DNA of 64,000 nt, taken from contig JAJDNS010000061.1 in assembly GCA_022340585.1 (NCBI GenBank), positions 1 through 64,000 on the forward strand. The letters run 5' to 3'. Below are positions 38,767-49,457 of this stretch, piece by piece. Both the position numbers and the translations under genes were made by a program. The stretch's first letter is position 1. Each line of letters starts with the position of its first letter. Origin of the DNA: Acidobacteriota bacterium. GTDB lineage: Bacteria > Acidobacteriota > Vicinamibacteria > Fen-336. The notes below the pieces were generated by a model. It had not been told where the DNA came from and ran no database searches. It saw only the letters and a program-made list of their open reading frames with translations.

Positions 38767-41700
38767 GCGTCAAGCCGGACTTCGTCCACCTCCACCTGCA
38801 CACCGAGTTCAGCCTTCTCGATGGCGCCGGCCACGTCGGCGAGCTCGTGGGCGAGGCCGAGCGCCTCGGTATGAAGGCGATGGCCATCACCGACCACGGC
38901 AACATGTTCGGGGCGGTGAACTTCCACGACGCCTGCCGCGAGCGGGGAGTGAAGCCCATCCTCGGCTGCGAGATCTACGTGGCCACCGGGAGCCGCTTCT
39001 CGCGCCAGGCCTCGAGCGCCTCCGAGGCCTACAATCACTTCACCCTCCTGGCGAGCAACGACGCGGGCTATCACAATCTGGTGAAGCTCGTCTCGATGGG
39101 CTACCTCGAGGGCTTCTACCATCGCCCGAGGATCGACAAGGACCTCCTGGCGAAGCACAGCGAGGGGCTCATCGGGCTCTCCGGGTGCCTGTCGAGCGAG
39201 ATCGCCCAGCACCTCGTGGCGGGGGCCGACGGCGCCGCCCTGGAGTCGGTCGGGGTCTTCTCCGAGATCTTCGGCAAGGACCGGTTCTACCTCGAGGTGA
39301 TGGAGCACGGCATCCCCGACCAGCGCCGGGCCAACCAGGGCATTCTCCGCATCCGTGAGAAGACGGGGCTCAAGCTCGCCGCCACCAACGACGCCCACTA
39401 CCTCCACAAGGACGACCACCAGGCCCACGACGTGCTCCTCTGCATCGGATCGGGGAAGAAGGTGCACGAGCCCGAGCGGCTGCGGTTCGACGGCAGCGAG
39501 TTCTACCTGAAGAGCCCGGAGGAGATGGCGGCGCTGTTCCCCGACCATCCCGAGGCACTCCACTCCACGGTCCAGATCGCCGAGATGTGCGACTTCACGC
39601 TGAAGGGGGTGGACAGCCTCCCGGCCTTCGACGTGCCCCCGGGCTTCACCATCGAGAGCTATTTCGAGAAGGTGACCCGGGACGGGTTCGCCGAGCGGCG
39701 ACGCACCCTCGAGCCCCTGGCCGAGGCCGGGCGACTCCGCCACGCGATGGCCGACTACGAGGAGCGCCTGGAGAAGGAGATCGGGGTCATCCGGCGCGTG
39801 GGCTTCTCGGGGTACTTCCTGATCGTGTGGGACTTCATGCGCTACGCGCGCGAGCAGGGGATTCCCGTCGGCCCGGGCCGCGGGTCCGCGGCCGGGAGCC
39901 TGGTCGCCTGGTCCCTGAGGATCACCAACATCGATCCCATCGAGAACGACCTCATCTTCGAGCGCTTCCTGAACGAGGAGCGCATCAGCCCCCCCGACAT
40001 CGACATCGACTTCTGCGAGGCGAGGCGCGGCGAGGTCATCGAGTACGTCACCAGGAAGTACGGTCGGGACAACGTCGCCCAGATCATCACCTTCGGGACC
40101 ATGAAGGCCAAGGCGGTGGTTCGTGACGTGGGCCGGGTCATGGACCTGAGCTACGCCGAGGTCGACAAGATCGCCAAGATGATCCCCTTCGACCTGAAGA
40201 TGACCCTGGAGCGGGCCCTGGAGGAGTCCCCTCCGCTCAAGGAGGCCTACCAGAAAGAGCCCCAGGTCAAGGAGCTCATCGACATCTCGAAGCGCCTCGA
40301 GGGGACGACCCGACACGCCTCGACCCACGCGGCGGGGGTGGTGATCGCCCCCGAGCCCCTGACCGACCTCGTCCCCCTCTTCAAGAGCAACACCGGGGAC
40401 GTGACGACCCAGTTCGACATGAAGGGTTGCGAGCGGATCGGCCTGCTGAAGATGGATTTCCTGGGCCTTCGCACCCTGACCCTGATCGACAACTGCGTGA
40501 AGATGGTCGAGGCCCAGCTCGGGGTCCACATCGACCCCGAGAGGATCCCCCTGGACGACGCGAAGACCTACGAGCTGTTCACCCGGGGAAAGACCAGCGG
40601 ACTCTTCCAGTTCGAGTCGGACGGAATGAGGGACATCCTCCAGCGCTTCAAGCCCGACCGCCTCGAGCACCTCACCGCCCTCAACGCCCTGTACCGGCCC
40701 GGCCCGATGCAGATGATCGACGACTTCATTCGTCGGCGGCACGGGCAGAGGAAGGTCACCTACGACCACCCATCGATGGAGCCGATCCTGAGCGAGACCT
40801 ACGGCGTCATGGTCTATCAGGAGCAGGTGATGAAGATCGCCTCGGCCCTGGCCGGCTTCTCCCTGGGCGAGGCCGACATCCTGCGCAAGGCCATGGGGAA
40901 GAAGAAGGTCGAGGTCATGGCGGCGCAGATGGAGAAGTTCCTCTCCGGGTGTGCCGCCAACCAGGTACCCGAGAAGAAGGCCCGCAAGGTGTGGTCGGTT
41001 ATGGAGCAGTTCGCGGGGTACGGGTTCAACAAGTCCCACTCCGCGGCCTACGCCTGGCTCGCCTACCAGACCGCCTACCTCAAGGCGAACCACCCTGCGT
41101 ACTTCATGGCCGCCCTGCTGACGTCGGAGCGGGCCAACACCGACAAGATGGTCCAGTACATCGGGGAGTGCCGGGAGATGGGGATCCGGGTGCTTCCCCC
41201 CGACGTCAACGAGTCGGAGAAGTTCTTCACCGTGGTGGCGCGGGCCGGCGAGGGAGAGGGAGCCGAGGCCGGAGAGAAGGAGGCGTCCCCCGACGCCGAC
41301 GTGCGGTTCGGCCTCGCGGCGATCAAGAACGTGGGCGAGGGGGCGGTCGAGGCCATGATCGAGGCGCGGAGGGAGGGCGGCCCGTTCCGCTCGGTCTTCG
41401 ACTTCTGCGATCGGGTCGACCTCCGGGCGGTGAACCGCCGGGTCGTGGAGAGCCTGGTCAAGAGCGGCTCCTTCGACTCCATCGACGAGCGACGATCCGC
41501 TCTGTTCGCGGCCATCGACCGGGCCATGGATGCCGGACAGAAGCGCCAGAGGGACCGGGAGCAGGGCCAGTCCAGCCTCTTCGGGATGCTCGCACCAGAG
41601 GGAGAAGGCGAGGCGACCCCGGAGAGGGTGCCCGACGCCCCGGCGTGGCCCGAGGCCGAGCGCCTGGCGTTCGAGAAGGAGTCGCTGGGCTTCTTCATCA

Positions 41701-42314
41701 CCGGCCATCCGCTGGAACGGTTCCGGGCCGAGCTCGCCCAGTGGGCGGACGCCACCACGGCAAGGCTGGGCGAGGTGGCGTCGAACGGCGACGTCTCGGT
41801 CGGGGGCATCGTCACCGCCCTGCGGCTCATCAAGACGAAGAAGGGCGACCGCATGGCCAGCTTCGTCCTCGAGGACCTCGAGGGCAGCGTCGAGTGCCTG
41901 GTGTTTCCCGAGACCTACAAGAAGACGGCGGGGCGGCTGGCCGACGATCAGGTGGTGCTGGTGAAGGGCCGAGCCGAGACCCCGGACGAGGGGCGGGCGC
42001 GCCTGCTGGCCTCGGACGTGCTGCCTCTCGAGCAGGCCAAGCTGTCCGAGGCCCGCTTCGTGACCATCCGGGTCCCGGCCGGCGGGTGGGATCGCTCGAA
42101 GGGGGAGCGCTTGAGGGATATACTCGGCGCCCATCGGGGCGACTGCCCGGTGACGCTCGAGATCATCCGACCCGGGGCCTACGCGGTGGCCCTGGCTCCG
42201 AGCGCCGCCTACCGGGTCCGTCCTGGCAGCGTCCTGCGCGACGAGATCGAGGCCCTCCTCGGCCCGGGCGCGCTCGTCCTGTCCCGCAACGGAGAGATGC
42301 GCCGCAACCTCTGA
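38763..42314 (+). CDS. dnaE: DNA polymerase III subunit alpha
   Basis: This 1183-residue replicative polymerase is of the DnaE1 type. The PHP domain starts [10 protein letters not shown] at about 9-18. The catalytic D-I-D-I-D-F lies near 415, the helix-hairpin-helix region follows, then an OB domain (about 1010-1085, G-G-I-V-T-A-L). No 3'-5' exonuclease domain is inserted, so it is not PolC. A Glu/Gly/Ala-rich linker (about 835-845) separates the polymerase core from the C-terminal part. ATG at 38763 overlaps the guaA stop, and a 16-base gap leads to accA. Confidence 0.96.
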   Translation: MSVKPDFVHLHLHTEFSLLDGAGHVGELVGEAERLGMKAMAITDHGNMFGAVNFHDACRERGVKPILGCEIYVATGSRFSRQASSASEAYNHFTLLASNDAGYHNLVKLVSMGYLEGFYHRPRIDKDLLAKHSEGLIGLSGCLSSEIAQHLVAGADGAALESVGVFSEIFGKDRFYLEVMEHGIPDQRRANQGILRIREKTGLKLAATNDAHYLHKDDHQAHDVLLCIGSGKKVHEPERLRFDGSEFYLKSPEEMAALFPDHPEALHSTVQIAEMCDFTLKGVDSLPAFDVPPGFTIESYFEKVTRDGFAERRRTLEPLAEAGRLRHAMADYEERLEKEIGVIRRVGFSGYFLIVWDFMRYAREQGIPVGPGRGSAAGSLVAWSLRITNIDPIENDLIFERFLNEERISPPDIDIDFCEARRGEVIEYVTRKYGRDNVAQIITFGTMKAKAVVRDVGRVMDLSYAEVDKIAKMIPFDLKMTLERALEESPPLKEAYQKEPQVKELIDISKRLEGTTRHASTHAAGVVIAPEPLTDLVPLFKSNTGDVTTQFDMKGCERIGLLKMDFLGLRTLTLIDNCVKMVEAQLGVHIDPERIPLDDAKTYELFTRGKTSGLFQFESDGMRDILQRFKPDRLEHLTALNALYRPGPMQMIDDFIRRRHGQRKVTYDHPSMEPILSETYGVMVYQEQVMKIASALAGFSLGEADILRKAMGKKKVEVMAAQMEKFLSGCAANQVPEKKARKVWSVMEQFAGYGFNKSHSAAYAWLAYQTAYLKANHPAYFMAALLTSERANTDKMVQYIGECREMGIRVLPPDVNESEKFFTVVARAGEGEGAEAGEKEASPDADVRFGLAAIKNVGEGAVEAMIEARREGGPFRSVFDFCDRVDLRAVNRRVVESLVKSGSFDSIDERRSALFAAIDRAMDAGQKRQRDREQGQSSLFGMLAPEGEGEATPERVPDAPAWPEAERLAFEKESLGFFITGHPLERFRAELAQWADATTARLGEVASNGDVSVGGIVTALRLIKTKKGDRMASFVLEDLEGSVECLVFPETYKKTAGRLADDQVVLVKGRAETPDEGRARLLASDVLPLEQAKLSEARFVTIRVPAGGWDRSKGERLRDILGAHRGDCPVTLEIIRPGAYAVALAPSAAYRVRPGSVLRDEIEALLGPGALVLSRNGEMRRNL

Positions 42315-42330
42315 GCGGCGAGGGGGAACC

Positions 42331-43293
42331 ATGGCCACCGATTTCGAAGCGCCACTCGCCGAGCTCCAGGGGCGGATCGACGAGCTCGAGAAGTGGCCGG
42401 GCGACCGGCAGAAGGAGCAGGAGGCTCGCCGCCTGCGGGGGGAGCTCGACGCCCTGCGGCGCGAGGTCTACTCGAGCCTGACGCCGTGGCAGAAGACGCT
42501 GGTGGCCCGGAACCCGAACCGGCCCTACACGCTGGACTACGTCGAGGCACTGCTGACCGACTGGACCGAGGTGCGGGGCGACCGCCGCTATGCCGACGAC
42601 CCCGCCCTCGTGTGCGGGTTCGGCCTCTTCCACGGGAAGCCGGTGGGCGTCGTCGGCCACCAGAAGGGACGCGACACCAAGGAGAAGATCTATCGGAACT
42701 TCGGGATGGCGAAGCCCGAGGGCTACCGCAAGGCCTTGCGGGTGATGCAGTTGGCGGCGAAGTTCTCGCGCCCCATTCTCTCCTTCGTGGACACGATCGG
42801 GGCCTACCCGGGCATCGAGGCCGAGGAGCGGGGCCAGGCCGAGGCCATCGCCTACAACCTGCGGGAGATGGCGGGCCTCAGGACCCCGATCATCGTCACC
42901 GTGACCGGGGAGGGCGGAAGCGGCGGGGCCCTGGCGGTGGCCATCGGAGACCGTGTCAACATGCTCGAGCACGCGATCTACTCCGTCATCTCCCCGGAGG
43001 GGTGCGCCTCGATCCTGTTCCGCGACTCCTCCCGGGCCGAGGAGGCCGCCACCGCGATGAAGATCACCGCCCCGGACCTCAAGGCCCGGGAGATCGTCGA
43101 CGAGGTCATCCCCGAGCCGGCGGGAGGAGCTCACGTGAACCACGAGGAGCTGTTCAGGACCGTCGACGAGGTCCTCTCCCGGCAACTCGGCGAGCTGAGC
43201 GCGCTGGGCTTGGACGAGCTCCTCGAGCAGCGCTATCAGAAGTTCCGGCACATGGGCCGCCTCGGCCACGAGTTCGAGGAGGTCGCCCCCTGA
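42331..43293 (+). CDS. accA: Acetyl-CoA carboxylase carboxyltransferase subunit alpha
   Basis: This 320-residue crotonase-fold subunit transfers CO2 from biotin to acetyl-CoA at the start of fatty-acid synthesis. Visible motifs are K-G-R-D-T-K-E-K-I near 111, D-T-x-G-A-Y-P-G near 152-159 and G-E-G-G-S-G-G-A-L near 190-198. A usual N-terminal coiled coil is at about 1-45. The ATG follows dnaE by 16 bases with AGGGGG in front. accD is not here. A ten-base-pair hairpin two bases after the stop ends this transcript. Confidence 0.95.
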   Translation: MATDFEAPLAELQGRIDELEKWPGDRQKEQEARRLRGELDALRREVYSSLTPWQKTLVARNPNRPYTLDYVEALLTDWTEVRGDRRYADDPALVCGFGLFHGKPVGVVGHQKGRDTKEKIYRNFGMAKPEGYRKALRVMQLAAKFSRPILSFVDTIGAYPGIEAEERGQAEAIAYNLREMAGLRTPIIVTVTGEGGSGGALAVAIGDRVNMLEHAIYSVISPEGCASILFRDSSRAEEAATAMKITAPDLKAREIVDEVIPEPAGGAHVNHEELFRTVDEVLSRQLGELSALGLDELLEQRYQKFRHMGRLGHEFEEVAP

Positions 43294-43295
43294 TC

Positions 43296-43331
43296 GTGGC
43301 CCGAACGCTGCGCTGACGGCATTCGGGCCAC
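43296..43331. terminator. Terminator hairpin after accA
   Basis: Perfect ten-base arms (GTGGCCCGAA, TTCGGGCCAC) with a 16-base loop start two bases after the accA stop. There is no T-tract, as with other hairpins in this window. Confidence 0.6.
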
Positions 43332-43450
43332 CCCGTCGCGCGCCTGCGCCGCCCAACCCAGGATCGATCACGTTTCCCCCAGCGCACGGGGAGGACCGGG
43401 GCCCGAGGGGCGCCCGGGGGCCCCCTCACGGGCGAACGAGGGCCGGGCGG

Positions 43451-43456
43451 TACAAT
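43451..43456 (+). promoter_or_regulatory. -10 element of the lpt-rpoN-pts operon
   Basis: TACAAT ends six bases before the ATG at 43463, so this long operon appears to begin with a leaderless start. Confidence 0.5.
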
Positions 43457-43462
43457 GATCGT

Positions 43463-45496
43463 ATGAGGCCTCCTGCCACCCGCGTCCTGCGCCGTGTTCT
43501 GCTCGGCGTGGTTGTGGTCGTCGCGGTGGCGGTGGCGTGGACGCTCCGGCGCCCGTCGGCGCCGACGCCGGTGGGTGACTCCCTCTCCGGGGAGCCGGCC
43601 GAGGGCACGACCATCGGCGACATGGCCTTCTCGCGTTTCGAGGGGGGCGCCCAGAAGCTCCAGGTGAAGGCCCGGGACAGCCGCCAGCAGGAGGGGGGGG
43701 CATGGCACTACGAGGGAGTGGAGGTCACCTTTCCCTTCGTGGCTCGCGAGAGGGAATCCAGCGCCACCATCACGTCTGATGAGTGCCTGTACGACCCCGA
43801 CCGGGAGGAGGCCCTCTTCACCGGGAACGTGCACGTGGTCACCGACGACGGGTTCGAGCTGAGGACCGAGAGCCTCCAGTACCTCGGCCGGCAGGGCCGG
43901 GTCCGGTCGGAGGTCGACGTCCACTTCGAGCGGGGATCCTCCGAGGGCCGGGCCCGGGGAGCGGAGTACCGTACCGAGGAGGACGTCCTCGAGCTCGAGT
44001 CCGAGGTCTGGCTCCGCTTTGGGGGCGAGGACGGGGGCCCGATCACCGAGATCGAGTCCGGACGCGCCCGGGGGTCGAGGAAGACCCGTGTCGTGAGCTT
44101 CGGGCAGGGGGTGGAGGTGCGCCAGGGGGCACGAGTCCTCCGCTCGAAGAGGCTTCAGCTGATCCTCGACGACGAGCTCGAGAACCTCAAGCGGGCCGCG
44201 GCCATCGGGGACGTGGAGCTCCTCACGCGAGGGGGTGGGGATCTGGCCGGTGTCGGGCTTCCCCCGGGGGGCGAGCGACGCCTGCGGGCCCGCCGTCTGA
44301 ACATGGACTTTGGCCCCGGTGGTGCCCTCCAGAGGGCGATCGCCATCAACCACGCGGTGCTGGAGGTCCTGCCCGGTCCCGGTGACCCGCCCGAGAAGCG
44401 ACGGATCGCCGGGCGGCAGATCCGTTTCCAGTTCGATGGGGAAGGACGCCTCACCCGGGTCGTGAGCCTGACGGGCGGGCCGCGGCCCCACCTGGAGGTC
44501 CGGCCCGTGGTCCTGACCTCCGAGCCCGTCGGGCCCGGGGAGGGAGTGCCGAGGCGGATCGAGTGCCGCTACTTCCGCTGGGACCTGGACCCGGTGACCG
44601 GAGCGCTCCGGACGGCACTGTTCAGGGAGTCGGTCAGCTTCACCGAGCCCGGGCGCAGGGGATGGGCGGAGCAGGCGGCCTTCGACGAGGAGGCGCAGCG
44701 GCTCCGCCTGACCGGCGGGGCGCCCCGGATCGTGGACGACGGGGACGGCTCCGAGCTCCAGGCCCAGGAGATCGAGGTGGCCACCGACACCCGCGGGGTG
44801 GTTGCCGTCGGCGGGGTGCGCCACGCGATTCGGAGAGGGGAGGGGCCGGAAGGGGGGATGCTGGCCGGCTCCGAGCCGGCGGTGCTGGTGTGCCGGCGTT
44901 TCGAGTACGACGCGCAGCAGAGAAAGGCATGGTACCGGGAGAACGCTCTCCTGAGATCGGGCCGGGACGAGGTCCGCGCTCCCCTCATCGTGCTGGAGGA
45001 CCCGGGCCCGAGCCAGCGGCGCCTTCACGCGACCGGAGGGGTGGTGTCGCTGCTGCACCCCCGCACGGTGTCGGATGCCGGGGGGGAGCCGGCGGCGGTG
45101 AACACCCGGAGCCAGGAGATGGTGTACGAGGAGGCCGCCGGCCGCGTGGTCTACTCCGGGGAGGTCGTGATTCGCCAGGGCGACATCGTGACTCGCAGCC
45201 CGGAGGCGGTGGTCACCCTCACCGAGGACGGTGACGACGTGCAGAAGATCGTGGCCGGCGAGCCCGTCGAAGTTCGCCAGGGAGCCCGGCGAGCGGAGGG
45301 CCGGGTCGGCACCTACACCCCGGGGAACGAGACGATGGTGCTGGAGGGGGACGAAGTCGTCCTGCAGGACGTGGACCGTAGCGTCCGGGGGCGCGTTTTG
45401 ACCTTCCAGGTGGGCGAGGATAGGATCCGCGTCGATGGTCAGGAGGAGGTCCGCACCGAGGCCATCTTCAGGAAGAAAGAGCTCCCCACGCCTTGA
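43463..45496 (+). CDS. LptC/LptA-like LPS export fusion protein
   Basis: This 677-residue protein is far longer than LptC (about 190) or LptA (about 180). An N-terminal membrane anchor is at 12-28. An LptC-type domain (about 40-200) includes [16 protein letters not shown]. Long beta-rich stretches follow with further OstA/LptA-type units (G-D-V-E-L-L near 240, [11 protein letters not shown] near 565, V-L-E-G-D-E-V-V-L near 630). The chain looks like an anchored beta-jellyroll bridge of LptC plus several LptA-like units. Its stop overlaps lptB, which supports the assignment. Domain borders are estimates. It leads a nine-gene operon ending with ptsI. Confidence 0.8.
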   Translation: MRPPATRVLRRVLLGVVVVVAVAVAWTLRRPSAPTPVGDSLSGEPAEGTTIGDMAFSRFEGGAQKLQVKARDSRQQEGGAWHYEGVEVTFPFVARERESSATITSDECLYDPDREEALFTGNVHVVTDDGFELRTESLQYLGRQGRVRSEVDVHFERGSSEGRARGAEYRTEEDVLELESEVWLRFGGEDGGPITEIESGRARGSRKTRVVSFGQGVEVRQGARVLRSKRLQLILDDELENLKRAAAIGDVELLTRGGGDLAGVGLPPGGERRLRARRLNMDFGPGGALQRAIAINHAVLEVLPGPGDPPEKRRIAGRQIRFQFDGEGRLTRVVSLTGGPRPHLEVRPVVLTSEPVGPGEGVPRRIECRYFRWDLDPVTGALRTALFRESVSFTEPGRRGWAEQAAFDEEAQRLRLTGGAPRIVDDGDGSELQAQEIEVATDTRGVVAVGGVRHAIRRGEGPEGGMLAGSEPAVLVCRRFEYDAQQRKAWYRENALLRSGRDEVRAPLIVLEDPGPSQRRLHATGGVVSLLHPRTVSDAGGEPAAVNTRSQEMVYEEAAGRVVYSGEVVIRQGDIVTRSPEAVVTLTEDGDDVQKIVAGEPVEVRQGARRAEGRVGTYTPGNETMVLEGDEVVLQDVDRSVRGRVLTFQVGEDRIRVDGQEEVRTEAIFRKKELPTP

Positions 45497-46242
45497 TGAA
45501 CGACGCGATCCTCCTCCGGGCCGAAGCCCTCACCAAGTCCTACGGCCGCCGGGTGGTGGTGAACGAGGTCGACCTGTCGATCCGTCAGGGTGAGGTGGTG
45601 GGCCTGCTGGGCCCGAACGGGGCGGGCAAGACGACCACCTTCTACATGGTGGTGGGCCTGGCCCGGCCCGACAGCGGGAAGGTCTTCCTGGGCGAGGAGG
45701 ACATCACCTCCCTCCCCATGTATCTGCGCGCCCGCGGGGGGATAGGGTACCTGCCCCAGGAGGCCAGCGTCTTCCGGAAGCTCACCGCGGAGGAGAACGT
45801 GCTCGCCATCCTCGAGACCCGGGGCCTGCCCGCGGGAGATCAGCACGCCCTCGCCCGTCAGCTGCTCGAGGAGCTGGGCATCGAGCCCATGGCGCGCCAG
45901 CCCGCCTACACGCTGTCGGGGGGCGAGAGGCGCCGGCTGGAGATCTGCCGGGCCCTGGCCGCGCAGCCGTCCTTCATCCTGCTCGACGAGCCCTTCGCGG
46001 GAATCGACCCCCTCGCGGTCATCGACATCCAGAAGATCATTGCCCACCTGCGCGAGCGTGGGATCGGCATCTTGATCACCGATCACAACGTTCGGGAGAC
46101 CTTGAAAATAACCGACCGCGCCTATATTCTCAGGGACGGCAATGTGTTTCGGTCCGGAACTCCTCTCGAGCTGGCGTCGGACCCTGAGGTCCGCCGCGTC
46201 TACCTGGGCGAGGGCTTTCGCCTCGACGGCCGCGAGGCCTGA
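45496..46242 (+). CDS. lptB: LPS export ABC transporter ATP-binding protein LptB
   Basis: This 248-residue ATPase has Walker [11 protein letters not shown] at about 36-45, Q-loop Y-L-P-Q-E-A-S-V-F (the LptB-specific E-A-S-V-F), signature L-S-G-G-E-R-R-R and Walker [14 protein letters not shown]. The switch histidine is in T-D-H-N-V-R-E-T. It drives LPS extraction with LptFG, which are not in this window. The ATG shares one base with the upstream stop. It is followed 28 bases later by rpoN, the order known from many proteobacteria. Confidence 0.95.
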   Translation: MNDAILLRAEALTKSYGRRVVVNEVDLSIRQGEVVGLLGPNGAGKTTTFYMVVGLARPDSGKVFLGEEDITSLPMYLRARGGIGYLPQEASVFRKLTAEENVLAILETRGLPAGDQHALARQLLEELGIEPMARQPAYTLSGGERRRLEICRALAAQPSFILLDEPFAGIDPLAVIDIQKIIAHLRERGIGILITDHNVRETLKITDRAYILRDGNVFRSGTPLELASDPEVRRVYLGEGFRLDGREA

Positions 46243-46270
46243 GACGCGGGCCGTCCCCGGAGGGTAGGGC

Positions 46271-47695
46271 TTGGCGATCCAGCAGAAGCTTGGCCTCTCC
46301 ACCAGGCTTTCCCACCGCCTGATCCTCACGCCGTCGCTGCAGCAGGCTATCAAGCTGCTGCCGCTGACGACGCTGGAGCTGGCCGAGGTCCTCGACCAGG
46401 AGGTGATGGAGAACCCCCTGCTCGAGGAGGTGCCGGTTCAGGAGACCCTCTCCACGGAGGAGATCGCCCAGCAGGAGGCCAAGGAGGAGGCGGAGCGCCC
46501 CGACGACCCCCTGAAGGACATCGAGATCGAGAAGTTCTTCGAGGAGTACTTCGACGAGGGACGCCGGGGCAAGCCGGCGGAGGTGCCCGAGGCGCCCCCG
46601 ATCGAGAACACCCTGACCGAGGCGACCGACCTCTACGACCACCTCCTGTGGCAGCTGCACATGACGGTGTCGGACGAGCTCACCACCGAGATCGGCGACG
46701 CGATCATCCAAAACCTCGACGAGGACGGGCTTCTCCGAGTGCCCCTCGAGGACGTGGCCAACATGGGCCCGTACCCGATGGAGGAGGTGGAGAGGTCGCT
46801 GGGGGTGGTCCAGTCGCTGGACCCGGCGGGTGTGGCCGCTCGCAGCCTGAACGAGTGCCTGCGCATCCAGCTCCGGGTCCTGGGGCTCGAGGGCTCGCCG
46901 GCCGACGTGATGGTCCGCGACTTCATGAAGCAGCTGCAGAGCCACCAGTACGGCGAGATCTCGAGGCAGATGGGGCTGACCTCGGAGGAGGTCGCTCACC
47001 ACCTCGAGATCATCCAGGGTCTGGACCCGCGCCCGGGCAACCGTCACAGTCCCGAGAAGTCCGCCTACATCCTTCCCGACGTGTACGTGGTGAAGGAGGG
47101 TGACGACTACAAGATCATCCTCAACGACGACGGCCTGCCCAAGCTCCGCATCAGCCCCACCTACAAGCGCATGCTCGACGAGAAGAAGGAGGGGGCCGAG
47201 GAGACCCGGGCCTACGTGAAGGACAAGCTCCGCAGCGCCCTGTGGCTGCTGAAGAGCGTCGACCAGCGACAGCGGACGATCTACAAGGTCTCGGAATCGA
47301 TCGTGAAGTACCAACGGGCGTTTCTCGACCACGGCATCTCCCACCTGCGGCCCCTCGTGTTACGGGACGTGGCGAGCGACATCGGGATGCACGAGTCGAC
47401 GGTGTCGCGAGTGGTGGCCAACAAGTACATGCACACGCCGCGCGGGGTCCTCGAGCTGCGCTTCTTCTTCCACAGCGGCATCACCTCCGCCATGGGGGAG
47501 GCGGTGAGCTCGGTGACGATCAAGCAGCGCATCCGCAAGATGATCGAGGAGGAGGACGCCTCGCGTCCCCTGTCCGACTCCCGGATTGCCGCCATTCTCG
47601 ACAAGGAGGGTCTCCCCCTGGCCCGACGGACGGTGGCCAAGTACCGGGAGGAGCTCCGCATCCCACCCTCGAACCTCAGGAAGACGGTCCACTGA
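46271..47695 (+). CDS. rpoN: RNA polymerase sigma-54 factor
   Basis: This 474-residue sigma factor reads promoters with GG/GC at -24/-12 and needs AAA+ activators. Region I glutamine-rich helices are at the N-terminus (L-Q-Q-A-I-K-L-L). An acidic region II is at about 55-120. The core-binding and DNA-binding regions follow, with the RpoN box A-R-R-T-V-A-K-Y-R-E-E-L at about 448-459. The start is TTG, with GGAGGG about five bases upstream. It sits between lptB and hpf, as in proteobacteria, and the NtrC-type regulator at 12678 could be a partner. Confidence 0.95.
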   Translation: MAIQQKLGLSTRLSHRLILTPSLQQAIKLLPLTTLELAEVLDQEVMENPLLEEVPVQETLSTEEIAQQEAKEEAERPDDPLKDIEIEKFFEEYFDEGRRGKPAEVPEAPPIENTLTEATDLYDHLLWQLHMTVSDELTTEIGDAIIQNLDEDGLLRVPLEDVANMGPYPMEEVERSLGVVQSLDPAGVAARSLNECLRIQLRVLGLEGSPADVMVRDFMKQLQSHQYGEISRQMGLTSEEVAHHLEIIQGLDPRPGNRHSPEKSAYILPDVYVVKEGDDYKIILNDDGLPKLRISPTYKRMLDEKKEGAEETRAYVKDKLRSALWLLKSVDQRQRTIYKVSESIVKYQRAFLDHGISHLRPLVLRDVASDIGMHESTVSRVVANKYMHTPRGVLELRFFFHSGITSAMGEAVSSVTIKQRIRKMIEEEDASRPLSDSRIAAILDKEGLPLARRTVAKYREELRIPPSNLRKTVH

Positions 47696-47730
47696 GTCCG
47701 AAACCGCGGCCCCGGCCGGGAGGAGGACGG

Positions 47731-48273
47731 ATGAAGATCGAGTTCACGGGTCGGCAGACGGAGATCCCCAGGGAGGTGCGACGGCTCGCCGAGCGCAAGC
47801 TCGCGAAGGTCGCGAAGGTGCTTCCGGGCTTGACCCGCGCCCACGTGATCCTGACTGCGGACAAGCACCGGCAGATCGCCGAGGTCAGCGCGCACTCGCG
47901 CAACCTGGACCTGACCGCGGTGGAGGAGAGCACCAACCCGCGGCTGTCGGTGTCGAACGCCATGGACAAGCTCCTGCGGCAGGCCCAGCGCCAGCAGCAG
48001 AAACGGCGCGAACGCAGGGGCCCGTCCACGGCCCGGCGGCCGTCTGCTCCCCCACCGACCGGGGCCCGCCCCGACGAGGACGACGCCGAGGCCCCGCGGA
48101 TCATCCGCAATCGCCGCCGGGCGGTGAAGCCGATGACCCTCGACGAGGCCACCCTCGAGCTGGAGTCCCGGGCGGAGGGCGTGCTCGTGTTCCGTGACGC
48201 GAAGACCGAGCGGATGCGGATCCTCTATCGTCGGGAGGACGGGAACCTGGGGCTCATCGAGCCCGAGGCCTGA
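47731..48273 (+). CDS. hpf: Ribosome hibernation-promoting factor (long form)
   Basis: This 180-residue protein has an N-terminal S30AE/HPF domain (about 1-95), a basic and proline-rich linker, and a C-terminal dimerisation domain (about 120-178: K-P-M-T-L-D-E-A-T-L-E-L, then F-R-D-A-K-T-E-R-M-R-I-L-Y-R-R). The two-domain form makes 100S ribosome dimers without RMF. A strong GGAGGAGG site precedes the ATG. The stop overlaps hprK (TGATG). Sitting between rpoN and hprK it ties hibernation to the PTS operon. Confidence 0.93.
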   Translation: MKIEFTGRQTEIPREVRRLAERKLAKVAKVLPGLTRAHVILTADKHRQIAEVSAHSRNLDLTAVEESTNPRLSVSNAMDKLLRQAQRQQQKRRERRGPSTARRPSAPPPTGARPDEDDAEAPRIIRNRRRAVKPMTLDEATLELESRAEGVLVFRDAKTERMRILYRREDGNLGLIEPEA

Positions 48274-49457
48274 TGCCCGGCCGCGCGAAGCGGGGCGAGG
48301 ACCCGCTGCCACTGGCCGCGGCGGAGGGGCCGGGCGTGCCGGTGGCGGAGATGCTCGACGAGGGCGCGGCGAGCCTGCGGCTCGAGCTCGTGGCCGGGCA
48401 GGTCGGACTCGACCACCGCGTGCACCTGGCTCGGGTCCAGCGCCCGGGCCTGGCCCTCACCGGCTACACCGACTACATCAGCTACGGCCGGGTCCAGATC
48501 GTGGGCAGCAGCGAGATCGGCTACCTCCACAAGCTGGCCCCGCGCCGCCGCTCGGCCATCCTGGCCAAGCTGTGCCGCTGCCGGATCACGTGCTTCGTGG
48601 TGACGAAGGCCCTCGCCCCGCCCCCGGAGCTGCTCGAGGCCGCCGGAGCGGCGGGGATCCCTGTCCTCACCTCTTCCCTCGAGTCGACGAAGTTCATCAA
48701 GCTCATGTCCGCGTTCCTCGAGGATCGCCTGGCCACGCGCCTTCACCTCCACGGGGTGCTCCTCGACGTCTTTGGCGTCGGGTCGCTGATCCTGGGAGAC
48801 AGCGGGATCGGGAAGTCCGAGTGCGCCCTCGACCTGATCGACCGGGGGCACCGGCTCGTGGCCGACGACGTCGTCGCGATCAAGAGGATGGGCGACCTCC
48901 TCGTGGGGGCCTCGCCGGACCTGACCCGCTACCACATGGAGCTGCGCGGTCTCGGGATCCTGAACATCCGGGACATGTACGGTGTCTCGTCCATCAGCCT
49001 GTCCAAGCAGATCGGGCTGGTGATCCAGCTCGAGCGCTGGCAGGAAGGACAGGAGTACGATCGGCTGGGGCTGGCCGACGAGACCTTCATGATCCTGGGG
49101 ATCGAGAGGCCCCTCGTCCGCATGCCGGTGGCCCCGGCCCGGAACATCGCGCTCCTCGTCGAGGTGGCGGCGCGCAACCAGCTGCTCCGCAGGGGCGGCT
49201 ATGATGCCGGTCGCCGCTTCGTCGAGCGGGTCGATGCCATGGTGGGCCCCCCGGAGCGAAAGAAGACGGTGAAGCGACGCGCCAAGGGCACGTCGTCGCC
49301 GAGGGCTCGTGCCCTTGGCCAGGGCAGCCGGCCGAAGGCCGGTAGCGGTCCCGCCAAGGGCTCCTCGTCGCCGAGGGCTCGCGCCCTTGGCCAGAGCAGC
49401 CGGCCGAAGGCCGGTAGCGGTCCCCGCCGGAAGGCCGCGCCGAGGAAGCGATCATGA
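48273..49457 (+). CDS. hprK: HPr kinase/phosphorylase with repeat-derived tail
   Basis: This 394-residue protein has a core of about 335 that matches the family. H-G in L-H-L-H-G (about 158-161), Walker A G-D-S-G-I-G-K-S at 175-182 and the D-D-V-V-A-I block are present, and E-L-R-G-L-G-I-L-N-I is the HprK signature. It phosphorylates Ser46 of HPr, and the ptsH product here has that serine. Residues 337-384 are two 24-residue tandem units encoded by palindromic DNA. The tail is basic and has no counterpart in usual HprK. The start shares one base with the hpf stop and the end overlaps rapZ. Confidence 0.92.
   Translation: MPGRAKRGEDPLPLAAAEGPGVPVAEMLDEGAASLRLELVAGQVGLDHRVHLARVQRPGLALTGYTDYISYGRVQIVGSSEIGYLHKLAPRRRSAILAKLCRCRITCFVVTKALAPPPELLEAAGAAGIPVLTSSLESTKFIKLMSAFLEDRLATRLHLHGVLLDVFGVGSLILGDSGIGKSECALDLIDRGHRLVADDVVAIKRMGDLLVGASPDLTRYHMELRGLGILNIRDMYGVSSISLSKQIGLVIQLERWQEGQEYDRLGLADETFMILGIERPLVRMPVAPARNIALLVEVAARNQLLRRGGYDAGRRFVERVDAMVGPPERKKTVKRRAKGTSSPRARALGQGSRPKAGSGPAKGSSSPRARALGQSSRPKAGSGPRRKAAPRKRS
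49281..49424 (+). repeat. Two 72-bp tandem palindromic units in the hprK 3' end
   Basis: Units are 49281-49352 and 49353-49424. The first holds an 11-base-pair hairpin (arms 49281-49291 and 49309-49319) and each holds CCGGCC-GAA-GGCCGG. Unit length is a multiple of three, so the frame is kept. Confidence 0.9.

Noticed and set aside
38721..42338. 1205-codon open frame opposite dnaE
   Set aside because: It mirrors dnaE codon by codon and has low-complexity composition (V, H, L, G). dnaE on the plus strand has full family motifs.
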